Positions 7,133 to 13,678 of a stretch of 13,678 nt of DNA are shown here, one piece after another. Source of the stretch: an uncultured Pseudodesulfovibrio sp. Lineage in GTDB: Bacteria; Desulfobacterota; Desulfovibrionia; Desulfovibrionales; Desulfovibrionaceae. The first letter of the stretch is position 1. Every line of letters begins with the position of its first letter. The DNA lies in NCBI GenBank assembly GCA_947259235.1, contig CAMYLL010000033.1, forward strand, positions 1 to 13,678. Direction: 5' to 3'. A model generated the notes under the pieces. It ran no database searches, was not told where the DNA came from, and saw nothing but the letters and a program-made list of their open reading frames with translations. A program made the translations under genes and the position numbers.

Positions 7133-7810
7133 ATGTACGAGATCTTAACCGGACCCGGCCTGTGGCTGGCATTCGCCATCGCCGTCATCGGGCTTGTTGT
7201 CCGAACCGTATTCTATATCCAGGGGCTCAACTGGAAGCTGGACCGCGTGGCCTACACCGCCTTTCCGGCGGCAGGGGCCAAGGGAGCCATCCGCTCCATC
7301 CTGGCGTTCCTGGTTCCCTTTGGCAACCACAGCTGGCGCGCCAAGCCAGGCTTCACCGTGATGTTCTTCACGTTTCACATCGGCCTGCTGGCCGTGCCGC
7401 TCTTCCTTGAGGGGCACGCCGTCATCCTGATGGAGCGCTTCGGCATCGCCTGGCCCTCCATGTCCATGGGCGCTGCGGACTTCTGGACCGTTGCCATGCT
7501 CGTGGCCGCCCTGGGCATCGCCATGCGCCGCCTGCTGCTGCCCGAGGTGCGCATCGTGACCGACGCCAAGGACTGGTTTGTGCTCATCATCTCCGTCGCC
7601 CCCTTCCTGTCCGGCTACATGGTCGTGCATCAGATCGGCGACTACAACTTCTGGCTGCTTGCTCACATCGTCAGCGGCCTGGCCTGGATCGCGCTTCTGC
7701 CGTTCACCAAGCTGTTCCACGTTGTCGGCTTCTTCTGGTCCCGCGCCCAGCTGGGCATGGACTATGGCATCAAGCGCGGCGGCATGAAGTACAAGAGCTT
7801 CGACTGGTAA
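7133..7810 (+). CDS. hmcE: HmcE, NarI/DsrM-like membrane cytochrome b subunit
   Basis: A 225-residue membrane protein similar to the gamma subunit of respiratory nitrate reductase (NarI) and to DsrM/TmcC. Members bind b-type heme and connect the periplasmic or quinone side with the cytoplasmic Fe-S subunit. About five hydrophobic helices are seen (residues 8-30, 75-97, 118-136, 148-170, 176-200). Membrane histidines that could ligate heme are present in FHIGLL, VVHQIG, AHIVSG and LFHVVG. GAGGAG precedes the ATG at 7133. The next gene, hmcF, encodes its likely cytoplasmic electron partner, mirroring NarI-like/CCG-protein pairs such as DsrM-DsrK and TmcC-TmcB. Confidence 0.93.
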   Translation: MYEILTGPGLWLAFAIAVIGLVVRTVFYIQGLNWKLDRVAYTAFPAAGAKGAIRSILAFLVPFGNHSWRAKPGFTVMFFTFHIGLLAVPLFLEGHAVILMERFGIAWPSMSMGAADFWTVAMLVAALGIAMRRLLLPEVRIVTDAKDWFVLIISVAPFLSGYMVVHQIGDYNFWLLAHIVSGLAWIALLPFTKLFHVVGFFWSRAQLGMDYGIKRGGMKYKSFDW

Positions 7811-7837
7811 GTCGCAGGCCAAAAAAGGAGAAGCAAA

Positions 7838-9235
7838 ATGCCCGAAGGAAAGCTTTGCAATAGAAAGCCGATCAACACCGAGGAGTACCTCCAGCAGGTC
7901 CTCAGCGATACCGGCGGCAAGCAATACTATAAGGAAATGGAAGAACTCGACGTCGATGTCGAGAAGCTCCAGGCCTCGCTCAAAGCCACGCTCAAGTCCA
8001 GGCTCAAGACCTGGCTCGACATGTGCGCCCACTGCGGCCTGTGCGCTGACGCCTGTTTCCTCTACGAAGTCAACGATCGCGATCCCAAGCAGGTTCCGGC
8101 CTACAAGATCCAGTCCACGCTCGGCGAGATCGTCAAGAAAAACGGCAACGTGACCAACGAGTTCCTGCGCCACTGCATGGACGTCGCTTGGTCCCAGTGC
8201 ACCTGCTGCAACCGTTGCGGCCACTACTGCCCCCACGGCATCGACATGGGCGTCATGTTCGGCTATCTGCGCGGCCTGCTCTACTCGCAGGGCTTCGTGC
8301 CCTGGGAGCTGAAGATCGGCTCCGGCATGCACCGCGTCTATCGCGCCCAGATGAACGTCACCACCGAGGACTGGGTCGAGACCTGCGATTGGATGGCCGA
8401 GGAGTCCGAAGAGGAGTGGCCGGGGCTGACCATCCCCATCGACGTCGAAGACGCCGATATCATGTACACCCTCAACGCCCGCGAGGCGAAGCACTACCCC
8501 GAGGACATCGCCGAGGCGGCCATCCTCTTCCACCTCACGGGTGAGAACTGGACCGTTCCCAGCGAAGGCTGGGAGCAGACCTCGCTCTCTATGTTCGCCG
8601 GAGACTGGGAAGCCTGCACCATGCAGGTCAAGACCGTCTACGACGCCATCGAGAGGCTGCGGCCCAAACGCGTTGTCGGCACCGAGTGCGGCCATGCCCA
8701 CCGCGCCTCCGCCATTGAAGGCCCCTACTGGGTTGGCCGTCCCGACGGCCTGCCGCCGCGCCCCTACATCCACTACGTTGAGTGGGTGGCCGAGGTGCTG
8801 CGCACCGGCAGGCTGAAGATCGACCCGGCCAAGAAGCTGAAGAAGCCCGTCACCTTGCAGGATTCCTGCAACTACGTGCGCAACCACGGCCTGGCCGACA
8901 TCACCCGCGAGATCATGTCCTACATCGTCGAGCCGGAGTACTTCCACGAGATGAGCCCCAACCGCGAGCACAACTACTGCTGCGGCGGCGGCGGCGGATT
9001 CAACGGCGTGGGCAAGTACCGCCCGCAGCGCAACGTGGCCCTCATCAAGAAGCGCGATCAGATCCTCGCCACCGGCGCCGAGCTGGTCATCGCTCCCTGC
9101 CACAACTGCTGGGACGCCATCCGCGACCTCGAAGAGGAATTCGAGATCGGCATCAAGTGGTCCTTCCTCAAGCCCCTGCTGATCGAGATGGCCATCGTGC
9201 CCGATCATCTCAAGCCTGCGGAAGACGCTGAATAA
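7838..9235 (+). CDS. hmcF: HmcF, cytoplasmic Fe-S protein of the HdrD/DsrK type
   Basis: A 465-residue protein without signal peptide or membrane segment, the cytoplasmic end of the Hmc complex. Two ferredoxin-type [4Fe-4S] motifs occur early: C63-x2-C66-x2-C69-x3-C73, and C121-x2-C124-x2-C127-x3-C131-P, the latter with an extra cysteine at 123. The C-terminal half is a CCG (cysteine-rich, heterodisulfide-reductase-like) region. The second CCG domain is complete, with C344, C381-C382 followed by five glycines, and C421-x2-C424, the pattern that binds a non-cubane [4Fe-4S] cluster in HdrB-type proteins. The first domain keeps only scattered cysteines (C254 region, C284 in [10 protein letters not shown]) and looks degenerate. 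AAAAGGAG precedes the ATG. The gene ends the operon, with a terminator 10 nt after the stop. Confidence 0.95.
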   Translation: MPEGKLCNRKPINTEEYLQQVLSDTGGKQYYKEMEELDVDVEKLQASLKATLKSRLKTWLDMCAHCGLCADACFLYEVNDRDPKQVPAYKIQSTLGEIVKKNGNVTNEFLRHCMDVAWSQCTCCNRCGHYCPHGIDMGVMFGYLRGLLYSQGFVPWELKIGSGMHRVYRAQMNVTTEDWVETCDWMAEESEEEWPGLTIPIDVEDADIMYTLNAREAKHYPEDIAEAAILFHLTGENWTVPSEGWEQTSLSMFAGDWEACTMQVKTVYDAIERLRPKRVVGTECGHAHRASAIEGPYWVGRPDGLPPRPYIHYVEWVAEVLRTGRLKIDPAKKLKKPVTLQDSCNYVRNHGLADITREIMSYIVEPEYFHEMSPNREHNYCCGGGGGFNGVGKYRPQRNVALIKKRDQILATGAELVIAPCHNCWDAIRDLEEEFEIGIKWSFLKPLLIEMAIVPDHLKPAEDAE

Positions 9236-9245
9236 CTGTAAAACA

Positions 9246-9283
9246 GGGCGGTCCGGGAGCAGCATCTCCCGGGCCGCCCTTTT
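9246..9283 (+). terminator. Rho-independent terminator of the hmc operon
   Basis: A 14-bp stem (left arm 9246-9259, right arm 9266-9279, one G-T pair) with a 6-nt loop is followed by TTTT at 9280-9283. It lies 10 nt after the hmcF stop. This marks the end of the operon and leaves no room for co-transcribed regulators. Confidence 0.9.
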
Positions 9284-9532
9284 CATAGGCCGTCCGAGTC
9301 AACCCTGAGACCGGCCGGTCCGAGTCCGTTCGCGGATTCAAAACAGCCAGGGCAGGGTGCGGGGGAGGGCGGCGGTCCTCAAGCCCGCCGCCCGGACACG
9401 GGGGTGTTGTACGCAACCCTCGCATCCTGCCCGCTGGCTCCCGTTCAGGTCATCCCGCCCATCTTCCCGACTCCGCTTTTCTCCTGTCCGGCCCTTGCCA
9501 AACCGCGCTGAGGAGTTATCCTCTCGGCTGAT
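9284..9532. other. Intergenic stretch with a palindrome and two strong hairpins
   Basis: No gene is seen. It contains the perfect 12-bp palindrome GACCGGCCGGTC (9309-9320), a 7-bp stem closed by a TTCG tetraloop (9322-9339, one G-T pair), and a perfect 9-bp stem GGGCGGCGG/CCGCCGCCC with a 9-nt loop (9367-9393). None has a T tract, so they are not plain terminators. They may be a small repeat element or structured RNA. Confidence 0.4.
9495..9522 (+). promoter_or_regulatory. Possible sigma-70 promoter of the macro-domain gene
   Basis: TTGCCA (9495-9500, 5 of 6 to consensus) and TATCCT (9517-9522, 4 of 6) are separated by 16 nt. A start about 7 nt after the -10 would fall near 9529, only a few bases before the ATG at 9533, giving a nearly leaderless mRNA. 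Confidence 0.3.
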
Positions 9533-10078
9533 ATGGAGCGTTGGAAAATCGGCGACGGCCACCTCTTCATCCGCGAGGGCGACATCACCACCCTCGATGT
9601 GGATTGCATAGTCAATGCGGCCAATTCTCGGCTGCGTGGCGGCGGCGGTGTCGACGGCGCAATCCACCGTGCCGCCGGGCAGGACGAGCTACAGGCCGCG
9701 TGCCGGGACATCATCGCCGACATCGGCTCGCTGACCCCGGGCCAGGCCGTCATCACTCCCGGTTTTGCCCTCCCGGCCCGCCACATCATCCACACCGCCG
9801 GTCCGATCTGGCATGGCGGTTCCCAGGGAGAGGCCGAACACCTGGCCCGCTGCTACCGCGCTTCCATGGAGCTTGCCAAAGCCCACGGACTCGCCACCAT
9901 CGCGTTCCCCGCCATATCCTGCGGCATCTACGGCTATCCTGAGGCCGAGGCCGCACGCATAGCCCTGACAGCCATTCGCCGGGGGCTCCTCGACGGCCTT
10001 GTTTCAGAGGCCATGATGGTGCTCCATGGCCCTCAATCTTTCCATTCCTGGACCGAAGCGGCCCGGGACGTTTTGTAA
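9533..10078 (+). CDS. Macro-domain protein, O-acetyl-ADP-ribose deacetylase / ADP-ribosyl hydrolase (YmdB/MacroD type)
   Basis: A 181-residue stand-alone macro domain. Members bind ADP-ribose and remove acetyl from O-acetyl-ADP-ribose or mono-ADP-ribose from proteins. The two ligand-binding motifs are intact: [19 protein letters not shown], starting at residue 27 with N31 and D41 at the catalytic positions of MacroD/YmdB enzymes, and ISCGIYGYP at 128-136, the phosphate-binding loop. Length and motifs fit the MacroD-like class rather than the viral or PARG classes. ATG 9533 is the only start, since an in-frame TGA lies at 9509-9511. GAGGAG at 9510-9515 is 17 nt from the ATG, too far for a normal ribosome site. 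hslV begins 19 nt after the stop, so the two are probably co-transcribed. A functional link to the protease is inference only. Confidence 0.93.
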   Translation: MERWKIGDGHLFIREGDITTLDVDCIVNAANSRLRGGGGVDGAIHRAAGQDELQAACRDIIADIGSLTPGQAVITPGFALPARHIIHTAGPIWHGGSQGEAEHLARCYRASMELAKAHGLATIAFPAISCGIYGYPEAEAARIALTAIRRGLLDGLVSEAMMVLHGPQSFHSWTEAARDVL

Positions 10079-10085
10079 ACCTCGC

Positions 10086-10091
10086 AAGGAG
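10086..10091 (+). promoter_or_regulatory. Ribosome binding site that fixes the hslV start
   Basis: AAGGAG lies 6 nt before the ATG at 10098. The reading frame is open further upstream to 10026, inside the macro gene, but only the ATG at 10098 has this site and gives a normal HslV N-terminus. Confidence 0.8.
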
Positions 10092-10097
10092 ACTCCA

Positions 10098-10637
10098 ATG
10101 GAACTCAGAGGAACGACGATCATCGCGGTCAAGGACGACAAAGGGACAGCCGTGGCCGGTGACGGCCAGGTGACCTTCGGCCAATCCATCGCCATGAAAC
10201 ATACCGCACGCAAGGTGCGCCGCATCTACAAGGACAAGGTCACCATCGGCTTCGCAGGGGCCACTGCGGACGCCTTCACCCTGTCCGAGCGTTTTGAGAG
10301 CAAGCTGGAGACTTACTCCGGCAACCTGCTGCGCGCCGCCGTGGAGCTGGCCAAGGATTGGCGCACGGATAAATACCTGCGCCGCCTCGAAGCCATGCTC
10401 CTGGCCGCCGACGGCGAGCACATCCTCATCATCTCCGGCACTGGCGACGTCATCGAGCCCGACGACGGGCTGGCCGCCATCGGCTCGGGCGGAGCCTACG
10501 CCCTGGCCGCCGGGCGCGCCCTGCGCAGGAACACCGACTTCACCGCGGCGGAGATCGCACGTAAGGCCATGGAGATAGCGGCGGAGATCTGCGTCTACAC
10601 CAACGACCAGATCGTGCTGGAGACCCAGGACAAGTAA
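10098..10637 (+). CDS. hslV: HslV (ClpQ), peptidase subunit of the ATP-dependent HslUV protease
   Basis: A 179-residue proteasome-beta-like threonine peptidase that forms double hexamer rings and degrades unfolded or regulatory proteins fed by HslU. The product starts [11 protein letters not shown]. By comparison with E. coli HslV, where mature T1 follows Met directly, the nucleophile is T6, so a five-residue propeptide must be removed by self-cleavage after Gly5. Conserved blocks are present: [55 protein letters not shown] and YTNDQI near the C-terminus. hslU begins 188 nt downstream on the same strand, an unusually long gap for this pair. Confidence 0.97.
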   Translation: MELRGTTIIAVKDDKGTAVAGDGQVTFGQSIAMKHTARKVRRIYKDKVTIGFAGATADAFTLSERFESKLETYSGNLLRAAVELAKDWRTDKYLRRLEAMLLAADGEHILIISGTGDVIEPDDGLAAIGSGGAYALAAGRALRRNTDFTAAEIARKAMEIAAEICVYTNDQIVLETQDK

Positions 10638-10825
10638 TGGTTGGCGCGGGATCGCCGTGCTGAAGTTGTGTGACGCTGTGAAACGGCGGAACCTGCGTCA
10701 CCGACGTCCTTGTCGTCCCCGTTGCCGTTGCTTTCCCCAGCCCTGAGGCTGGTTGAACGACATTAAGATTTGCAGAGTCCAGTGAACCGTGTCCCACGGA
10801 TTCCTGGTACACGGAGGCATATATC
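10638..10825. other. Structured hslV-hslU intergenic region
   Basis: The 188-nt spacer contains no recognisable gene but has several perfect inverted repeats: GGCG/CGCC (about 10643-10656), GTGACGC/GCGTCAC (10670-10676 and 10695-10701, 18-nt loop), CCAGCC-ctga-GGCTGG (10737-10752), and CCGTG-tcc-CACGG (10787-10799). None is followed by a T tract. CACGGAGG at 10811-10818 includes the likely hslU ribosome site GGAGG. The stem at 10787-10799 lies only 12 nt upstream of it. The stretch could be an hslU leader with its own promoter, an RNA-processing signal or a small RNA. Confidence 0.4.
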
Positions 10826-12208
10826 ATGAGCAATCTGACCCCCAGAGAGATCGTTTCGGAACTCGACAGATACATCATAGGCCAGGACGCCGCCAAACGG
10901 ATGGTGGCCATCGCCATGCGCAACCGCTGGCGTCGGCAGCAGCTCGATCCCGAGCTGCGCGACGAGATCGCGCCCAAGAACATCATCCTCATGGGCCCGA
11001 CCGGGGTGGGCAAGACCGAGATCGCCCGCAGGCTGGCCCGGCTCGCCAAATGCCCGTTCTTCAAGGTGGAGGCGACCAAGTTCACCGAGGTCGGCTATGT
11101 GGGCCGCGACGTGGAGTCCATGGTCCGCGACCTGATGGAGATCGGCGTGAGCATGGTCCGCAAGGAGGAGACGGAGAAGGTTCGCATCAAGGCCGAGAAA
11201 AACGCCGAGGAGCGGTTGCTGGACCTGCTTCTGCCGCGTAGCGGTGGAAGCACGCCGCGCCCCGGATTCTTCATGGGTTCGCAGACCGGCGAGGTGGAGG
11301 AAAAACGCGATACGGCCAAGGACGACTCCACGCGCGAGAAGTTCCGCCAGATGTTCCGGGCCGGTCAGCTTGACGAGCGCGAGATCGAGCTGGAGGTCAA
11401 GACACAGTCCGGGGCGCAGGTGGAGATCATGGCCATCCCCGGCATGGAGGAGATGGGCTCCAACCTGCAGAGCGCCTTCTCGAACATGTTTCCGGCCAAG
11501 CGCAAGATGCGCAAGATGAAGATCGCCGATGCCTTCAAGGTGCTCATCGACGAGGAAGCCGAGAAGCTCATCGACCCCGAGGCCGTCAACGAGCTGGCCC
11601 GCGAGCGGGTCGAGCAGCAGGGGATCCTGTTCGTGGACGAGATGGACAAGATCGCCACGCGCCATGACCAGGCGGGCGGCGGCGCAGACGTCTCCCGCGA
11701 GGGCGTGCAGCGCGATCTGCTGCCTGTTGTGGAGGGCAGCGTGGTCAATACCAAGTACGGCATGGTCAAGACGGATCACATCCTGTTCATCGCCGCCGGT
11801 GCGTTCCATTTCGCCAAGCCCTCGGACCTCATCCCGGAGCTGCAGGGCCGCTTTCCCCTGCGCGAGGAGCTTGACTCGCTGCACAAGGAGGAGTTCTACC
11901 GCATCCTGACGGAGCCGAAGAACGCGCTCACGGTGCAGTACAAGGCACTGCTCCAGACCGAGGGAGTGACCGTGGACTTCACCAAGGAGGCCCTGGAGGA
12001 GATTTCCGCCACAGCGGAGAAGATCAACGAGGAGACCGAGAACATCGGGGCGCGCAGGCTCTACACCATACTGGAGAAAATTCTGGCGAACCTGTCCTAC
12101 GAGGCCCCGGACAAATCCGGGCAGGCCGTGACCATCGACCGCGAGTACGTCCGTGCCCAGCTCGGCGACGTGGTGGAAGACCGGGACCTGTCCCGCTACA
12201 TCCTCTAG
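10826..12208 (+). CDS. hslU: HslU (ClpY), AAA+ unfoldase subunit of HslUV
   Basis: A 460-residue Clp/Hsp100-family ATPase that unfolds substrates and threads them into HslV. Features in order: the N-terminal block [17 protein letters not shown], Walker A GPTGVGKT at 57-64, the pore-loop region with GYVGRD, an intermediate (I) domain at about residues 110-240, Walker B GILFVDE at 266-272, a [14 protein letters not shown] sensor region, and a C-terminal domain with [14 protein letters not shown]. The chain ends LSRYIL, the conserved tail that inserts into HslV and activates it. Length is normal for the family. GGAGG lies before the ATG. The arginase-like gene begins 9 nt after the stop. Confidence 0.97.
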   Translation: MSNLTPREIVSELDRYIIGQDAAKRMVAIAMRNRWRRQQLDPELRDEIAPKNIILMGPTGVGKTEIARRLARLAKCPFFKVEATKFTEVGYVGRDVESMVRDLMEIGVSMVRKEETEKVRIKAEKNAEERLLDLLLPRSGGSTPRPGFFMGSQTGEVEEKRDTAKDDSTREKFRQMFRAGQLDEREIELEVKTQSGAQVEIMAIPGMEEMGSNLQSAFSNMFPAKRKMRKMKIADAFKVLIDEEAEKLIDPEAVNELARERVEQQGILFVDEMDKIATRHDQAGGGADVSREGVQRDLLPVVEGSVVNTKYGMVKTDHILFIAAGAFHFAKPSDLIPELQGRFPLREELDSLHKEEFYRILTEPKNALTVQYKALLQTEGVTVDFTKEALEEISATAEKINEETENIGARRLYTILEKILANLSYEAPDKSGQAVTIDREYVRAQLGDVVEDRDLSRYIL

Positions 12209-12217
12209 GCGGTCCTC

Positions 12218-13024
12218 ATGAGCGTGCGCATCAGCCTTATCGGGGTTCCCCTGGACGAGAACTCCTCATTCATGCGGGGAGCCGCCGCCGGGGCCGAGGC
12301 GGCCATCCGGGCCGTCCATTGCGAATCGGCCAACCTCTGGACCGAGACCGGTTTCGATCTGTCGCCGGTGCTTGAGGTTGTCGACCCGCTGGTGGTTTCG
12401 CCTCCCGAAGCGGCCATGGAGCGCATGGAGCGGGCCGCCCGAGACCAGGCCGCATCCGGCCGGTTGCCCATCTTCGTGGGCGGCGACCATTCCATCACCC
12501 ATCCGTTGGTGCGGGGCATGCGCGCCGCAGTGGGCGAGTTCGACATCCTGCACTTTGACGCGCATCCCGATTGCTACGACCTGTTCGAGGGCAACCCGGC
12601 GTCCCACGCCTCGCCCTTTGCCAGGATAATGGAGGAGGGGCTGTGCGGGCGGCTGGTTTCAGTGGGCATCCGCACGGCCAACGGCCACCAGCGCGCCCAG
12701 AAGGAACGGTTCGGCATCCAGTGGCTGGAGATGCGCCACCGCGCGAGTTGGCCTGCGCTGACGTTTTCCCGGCCGGTGTACGTGAGCTTCGACCTTGACG
12801 CCCTTGACCCGGCCCATGCCCCCGGGGTCGCCCATCATGAGCCGGGAGGACTCTCCACCCGCGAGGCGCTGGACATCATTCACGCCATCGACGCGCCGGT
12901 CATCGGCGCGGACGTCGTGGAGCTCAACCCGGGACGGGACGTGGACGGGGTGACGGCCATGGCCGCCGCAAAGATCATCCGCGAGCTGGCAGGGGTGATG
13001 CTGCGGGGAAACAGCCTCCGCTGA
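12218..13024 (+). CDS. Arginase/agmatinase-family (ureohydrolase) enzyme with plant-arginase-like signatures
   Basis: A 268-residue binuclear-manganese hydrolase that splits a guanidino group to release urea. All metal ligands are present: H91 in GGDHS, D114, H116 and D118 in FDAHPD, and D192 and D194 in SFDLDALDP. Several substrate-loop motifs differ from E. coli agmatinase and animal arginase. DAHPD replaces DAHTD, SHASPFARIMEEG replaces the HGTxF-type loop, APGVAHHEPGGLS replaces APGTGTP, and ADVVELNPGRDVDGVTAMAAAK follows. This set resembles, from memory, the plant arginase branch (SHASSFARIME, APGVSHIEPGGLS). The substrate could be arginine, agmatine or another guanidino compound. The ATG is 9 nt after the hslU stop with a weak AGGCGG site, so co-expression with hslU is likely. 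No other arginine or polyamine gene is adjacent. Confidence 0.88.
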   Translation: MSVRISLIGVPLDENSSFMRGAAAGAEAAIRAVHCESANLWTETGFDLSPVLEVVDPLVVSPPEAAMERMERAARDQAASGRLPIFVGGDHSITHPLVRGMRAAVGEFDILHFDAHPDCYDLFEGNPASHASPFARIMEEGLCGRLVSVGIRTANGHQRAQKERFGIQWLEMRHRASWPALTFSRPVYVSFDLDALDPAHAPGVAHHEPGGLSTREALDIIHAIDAPVIGADVVELNPGRDVDGVTAMAAAKIIRELAGVMLRGNSLR

Positions 13025-13066
13025 TCGCAAGACGTTTTCTATAAGTGTTGAAATCAGAAGCGGGAA

Positions 13067-13155
13067 CCGCCTTCGGCGGAGTTGTCGGGTGATTTCGCCT
13101 CCGGCGGCCAAAGGGCTGTAGCCCTTTGGAATCCCATTCTCGCCTTCGGCGAGAA
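13067..13155. repeat. Cluster of four small palindromes, REP-like intergenic element
   Basis: Four inverted repeats follow closely: CCGCC-ttc-GGCGG (13067-13079), CGCC-tcc-GGCG (13096-13106), a 10-bp stem CCAAAGGGCT/AGCCCTTTGG with a 2-nt centre (13108-13129), and TTCTCGCC-ttc-GGCGAGAA (13137-13155). Three share the CGCC-TYC-GGCG core. The segment with GCCTCCGGCGGCCAAAGGG and then GGAATCCC resembles, from memory, intergenic repeats common in Desulfovibrio-type genomes. Copy number cannot be judged from one window. Confidence 0.55.
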
Positions 13156-13211
13156 CTTTCTTTAACTGGGGGCCTGCTGTCGACCTCACCAGTCCCGGAC
13201 AATATCTTACC
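13156..13211. other. Unassigned spacer between repeat cluster and inverted repeat
   Basis: These 56 nt contain no gene or clear site. An ACTTTCTTTAAC tract directly follows the last palindrome, so that palindrome (13137-13155) might act as a weak terminator for the upstream hslU-arginase transcript. Confidence 0.35.
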
Positions 13212-13255
13212 ATGCAAGAAGCCCCGAAACCGTTATGGTTCGGGGCTTCTTGCAT
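13212..13255. terminator. 17-bp perfect inverted repeat, likely bidirectional terminator between convergent genes
   Basis: The arms ATGCAAGAAGCCCCGAA (13212-13228) and its exact complement (13239-13255) flank a 10-nt centre, ACCGTTATGG, whose CC/GG can extend the stem. Both strands read TTCTTGCAT at the 3' side of the GC-rich stem, a modest U-rich tail. It lies between the forward arginase-like gene and the reverse CBS-domain gene, where a two-way terminator is expected. Confidence 0.7.
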
Positions 13256-13323
13256 AGTCATCGACATATATGGAAAAGGTCTTGCGCTGATCGCGGGGTT
13301 TCCCCAAGCGAACAGAATCCATG

Positions 13324-13369
13324 AAAAAGGCCGGTCCCGGTATGCGATCCGTCGCGGGCGGGAGACCGG
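13324..13369 (-). terminator. Rho-independent terminator of the CBS-domain gene
   Basis: Read on the reverse strand directly after the stop codon, CCGG-tc-TCCCG pairs with CGGGA-CCGG across a loop that itself holds GCGA/TCGC, then CC and TTTTT. The stem has a 2-nt bulge. Position and T tract fit an intrinsic terminator. Confidence 0.65.
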
Positions 13370-13678
13370 TCAGGGAAGCGTGATTTTCCTGGGGTCGATG
13401 GGCTCGTCATCGGAAACCTCTGCCGCGCCTTTGACCTCGGCGATGGCTTCGGCATACGCCTGGAACACGTCGTCGCGGTTGATGAGGCCGATGATGTCGC
13501 TGGTGTCGGTCTGGGAGACAACGGGAATCTGGCCGTAGTCCGTGTTCACGAAGCGCAGCAGGGCCTGATAGAGGTCATAGTCGGGCCGGACGTAGACCGG
13601 TCGCGACATGAGGTCGCGCACCACCACGAGGTCGTGCAGCCCTTCGTCGAACATCCAGCTGCGGACGTTGTGGATGGA
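13370..13678 (-). CDS. C-terminal part of a CBS-domain protein, probably a ClC-type chloride channel/transporter
   Basis: The last 102 codons of a reverse-strand gene that enters from the right edge; the frame is open through 13678, reading SIHNVRSW before the first Met at 13654. A nearly whole CBS domain is visible: VVVRDLMSRPVYVRPDYDLYQ, ALLRFVNTDYGQIPVV, then IIGLINRDDVFQAY. A short acidic tail (EVSDDEPIDPRK) follows. The segment before it (IHNVRSWMFDEGLHDLV) resembles the end of a preceding CBS domain. The pair order and wording are typical of the cytoplasmic CBS pair at the C-terminus of ClC chloride channels, but the membrane part is outside the window, so another CBS protein remains possible. 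The terminator follows immediately after the stop. Confidence 0.8.
   Translation of the reverse strand, partial: SIHNVRSWMFDEGLHDLVVVRDLMSRPVYVRPDYDLYQALLRFVNTDYGQIPVVSQTDTSDIIGLINRDDVFQAYAEAIAEVKGAAEVSDDEPIDPRKITLP

Noticed and set aside
7145..9286. A 713-codon open frame on the reverse strand across hmcE and hmcF
   Set aside because: It is the mirror of GC-biased forward codons, rich in His, Asp, Gly, Val and Ala without domains. It crosses an intergenic gap and the hmc terminator, and hmcE/hmcF are unmistakable on the other strand.
10026..10097. HslV starting at the upstream ATG at 10026
   Set aside because: It would add 24 residues overlapping the macro gene; the ATG at 10098 has AAGGAG at the right distance and gives a normal N-terminus.
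10763..11884. A 373-codon reverse-strand frame opposite hslU
   Set aside because: hslU is clear on the forward strand with Walker motifs; the reverse frame has only low-complexity, compositionally biased sequence.
13067..13155. CRISPR array
   Set aside because: The repeated units are short palindromes of different lengths with no equal direct repeats or unique spacers.

Overview
The window is GC-rich, densely coded bacterial DNA. It most probably comes from a sulfate-reducing member of the Desulfovibrionaceae (Desulfovibrio or Pseudodesulfovibrio type). The main evidence is a complete six-gene hmcABCDEF operon, which encodes the high-molecular-weight cytochrome c transmembrane redox complex characteristic of these bacteria. 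The genus is inferred, since no rRNA gene is present.

Layout. (1) Positions 2-1966 (+): the 3' part of an ADP-forming acyl-CoA synthetase (CoA-binding, ligase-CoA and ATP-grasp modules in one chain), cut at its 5' end by the window edge. (2) Positions 2094-2297 (-): a 67-residue 4-oxalocrotonate tautomerase-like enzyme, convergent with gene 1. (3) Positions 2298-3102: a long gene-free stretch with an AT-rich core, small perfect palindromes and a promoter-like site, upstream of hmc. (4) Positions 3103-9235 (+): hmcA to hmcF, closed by a strong rho-independent terminator at 9246-9283. (5) Positions 9533-13024 (+): a macro-domain ADP-ribose hydrolase/deacetylase, the HslV protease, the HslU ATPase, and an arginase-family enzyme with plant-arginase-like signatures. 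(6) Positions 13025-13369: tandem small palindromes of REP type, then a 17-bp perfect inverted repeat and a reverse-strand terminator. (7) Positions 13370-13678 (-): the C-terminal end of a CBS-domain protein, probably a ClC-type chloride channel, running off the right edge.

How the genes work together. In the Hmc complex, periplasmic HmcA (15 heme motifs here) takes electrons from the periplasmic cytochrome c3/hydrogenase pool. The Tat-exported, membrane-anchored ferredoxin-like HmcB and the membrane proteins HmcC (NrfD type), HmcD and HmcE (NarI type) pass them to HmcF, a cytoplasmic CCG-domain Fe-S protein. HslU and HslV form the two-component ATP-dependent protease. The macro-domain gene lies 19 nt upstream of hslV and the arginase-like gene 9 nt downstream of hslU, so these four genes may be one transcription unit, although a structured 188-nt gap separates hslV from hslU.

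I found no clearly new multi-gene defence or mobile system. The points most worth a second look are: HmcA with 15 rather than 16 heme motifs, the last with unusual CX5CH spacing; the paired 15-bp palindromes upstream of hmc; the absence of rrf1/rrf2-like regulators after hmcF; the macro-hslV-hslU-arginase neighbourhood; and the plant-type arginase signature.
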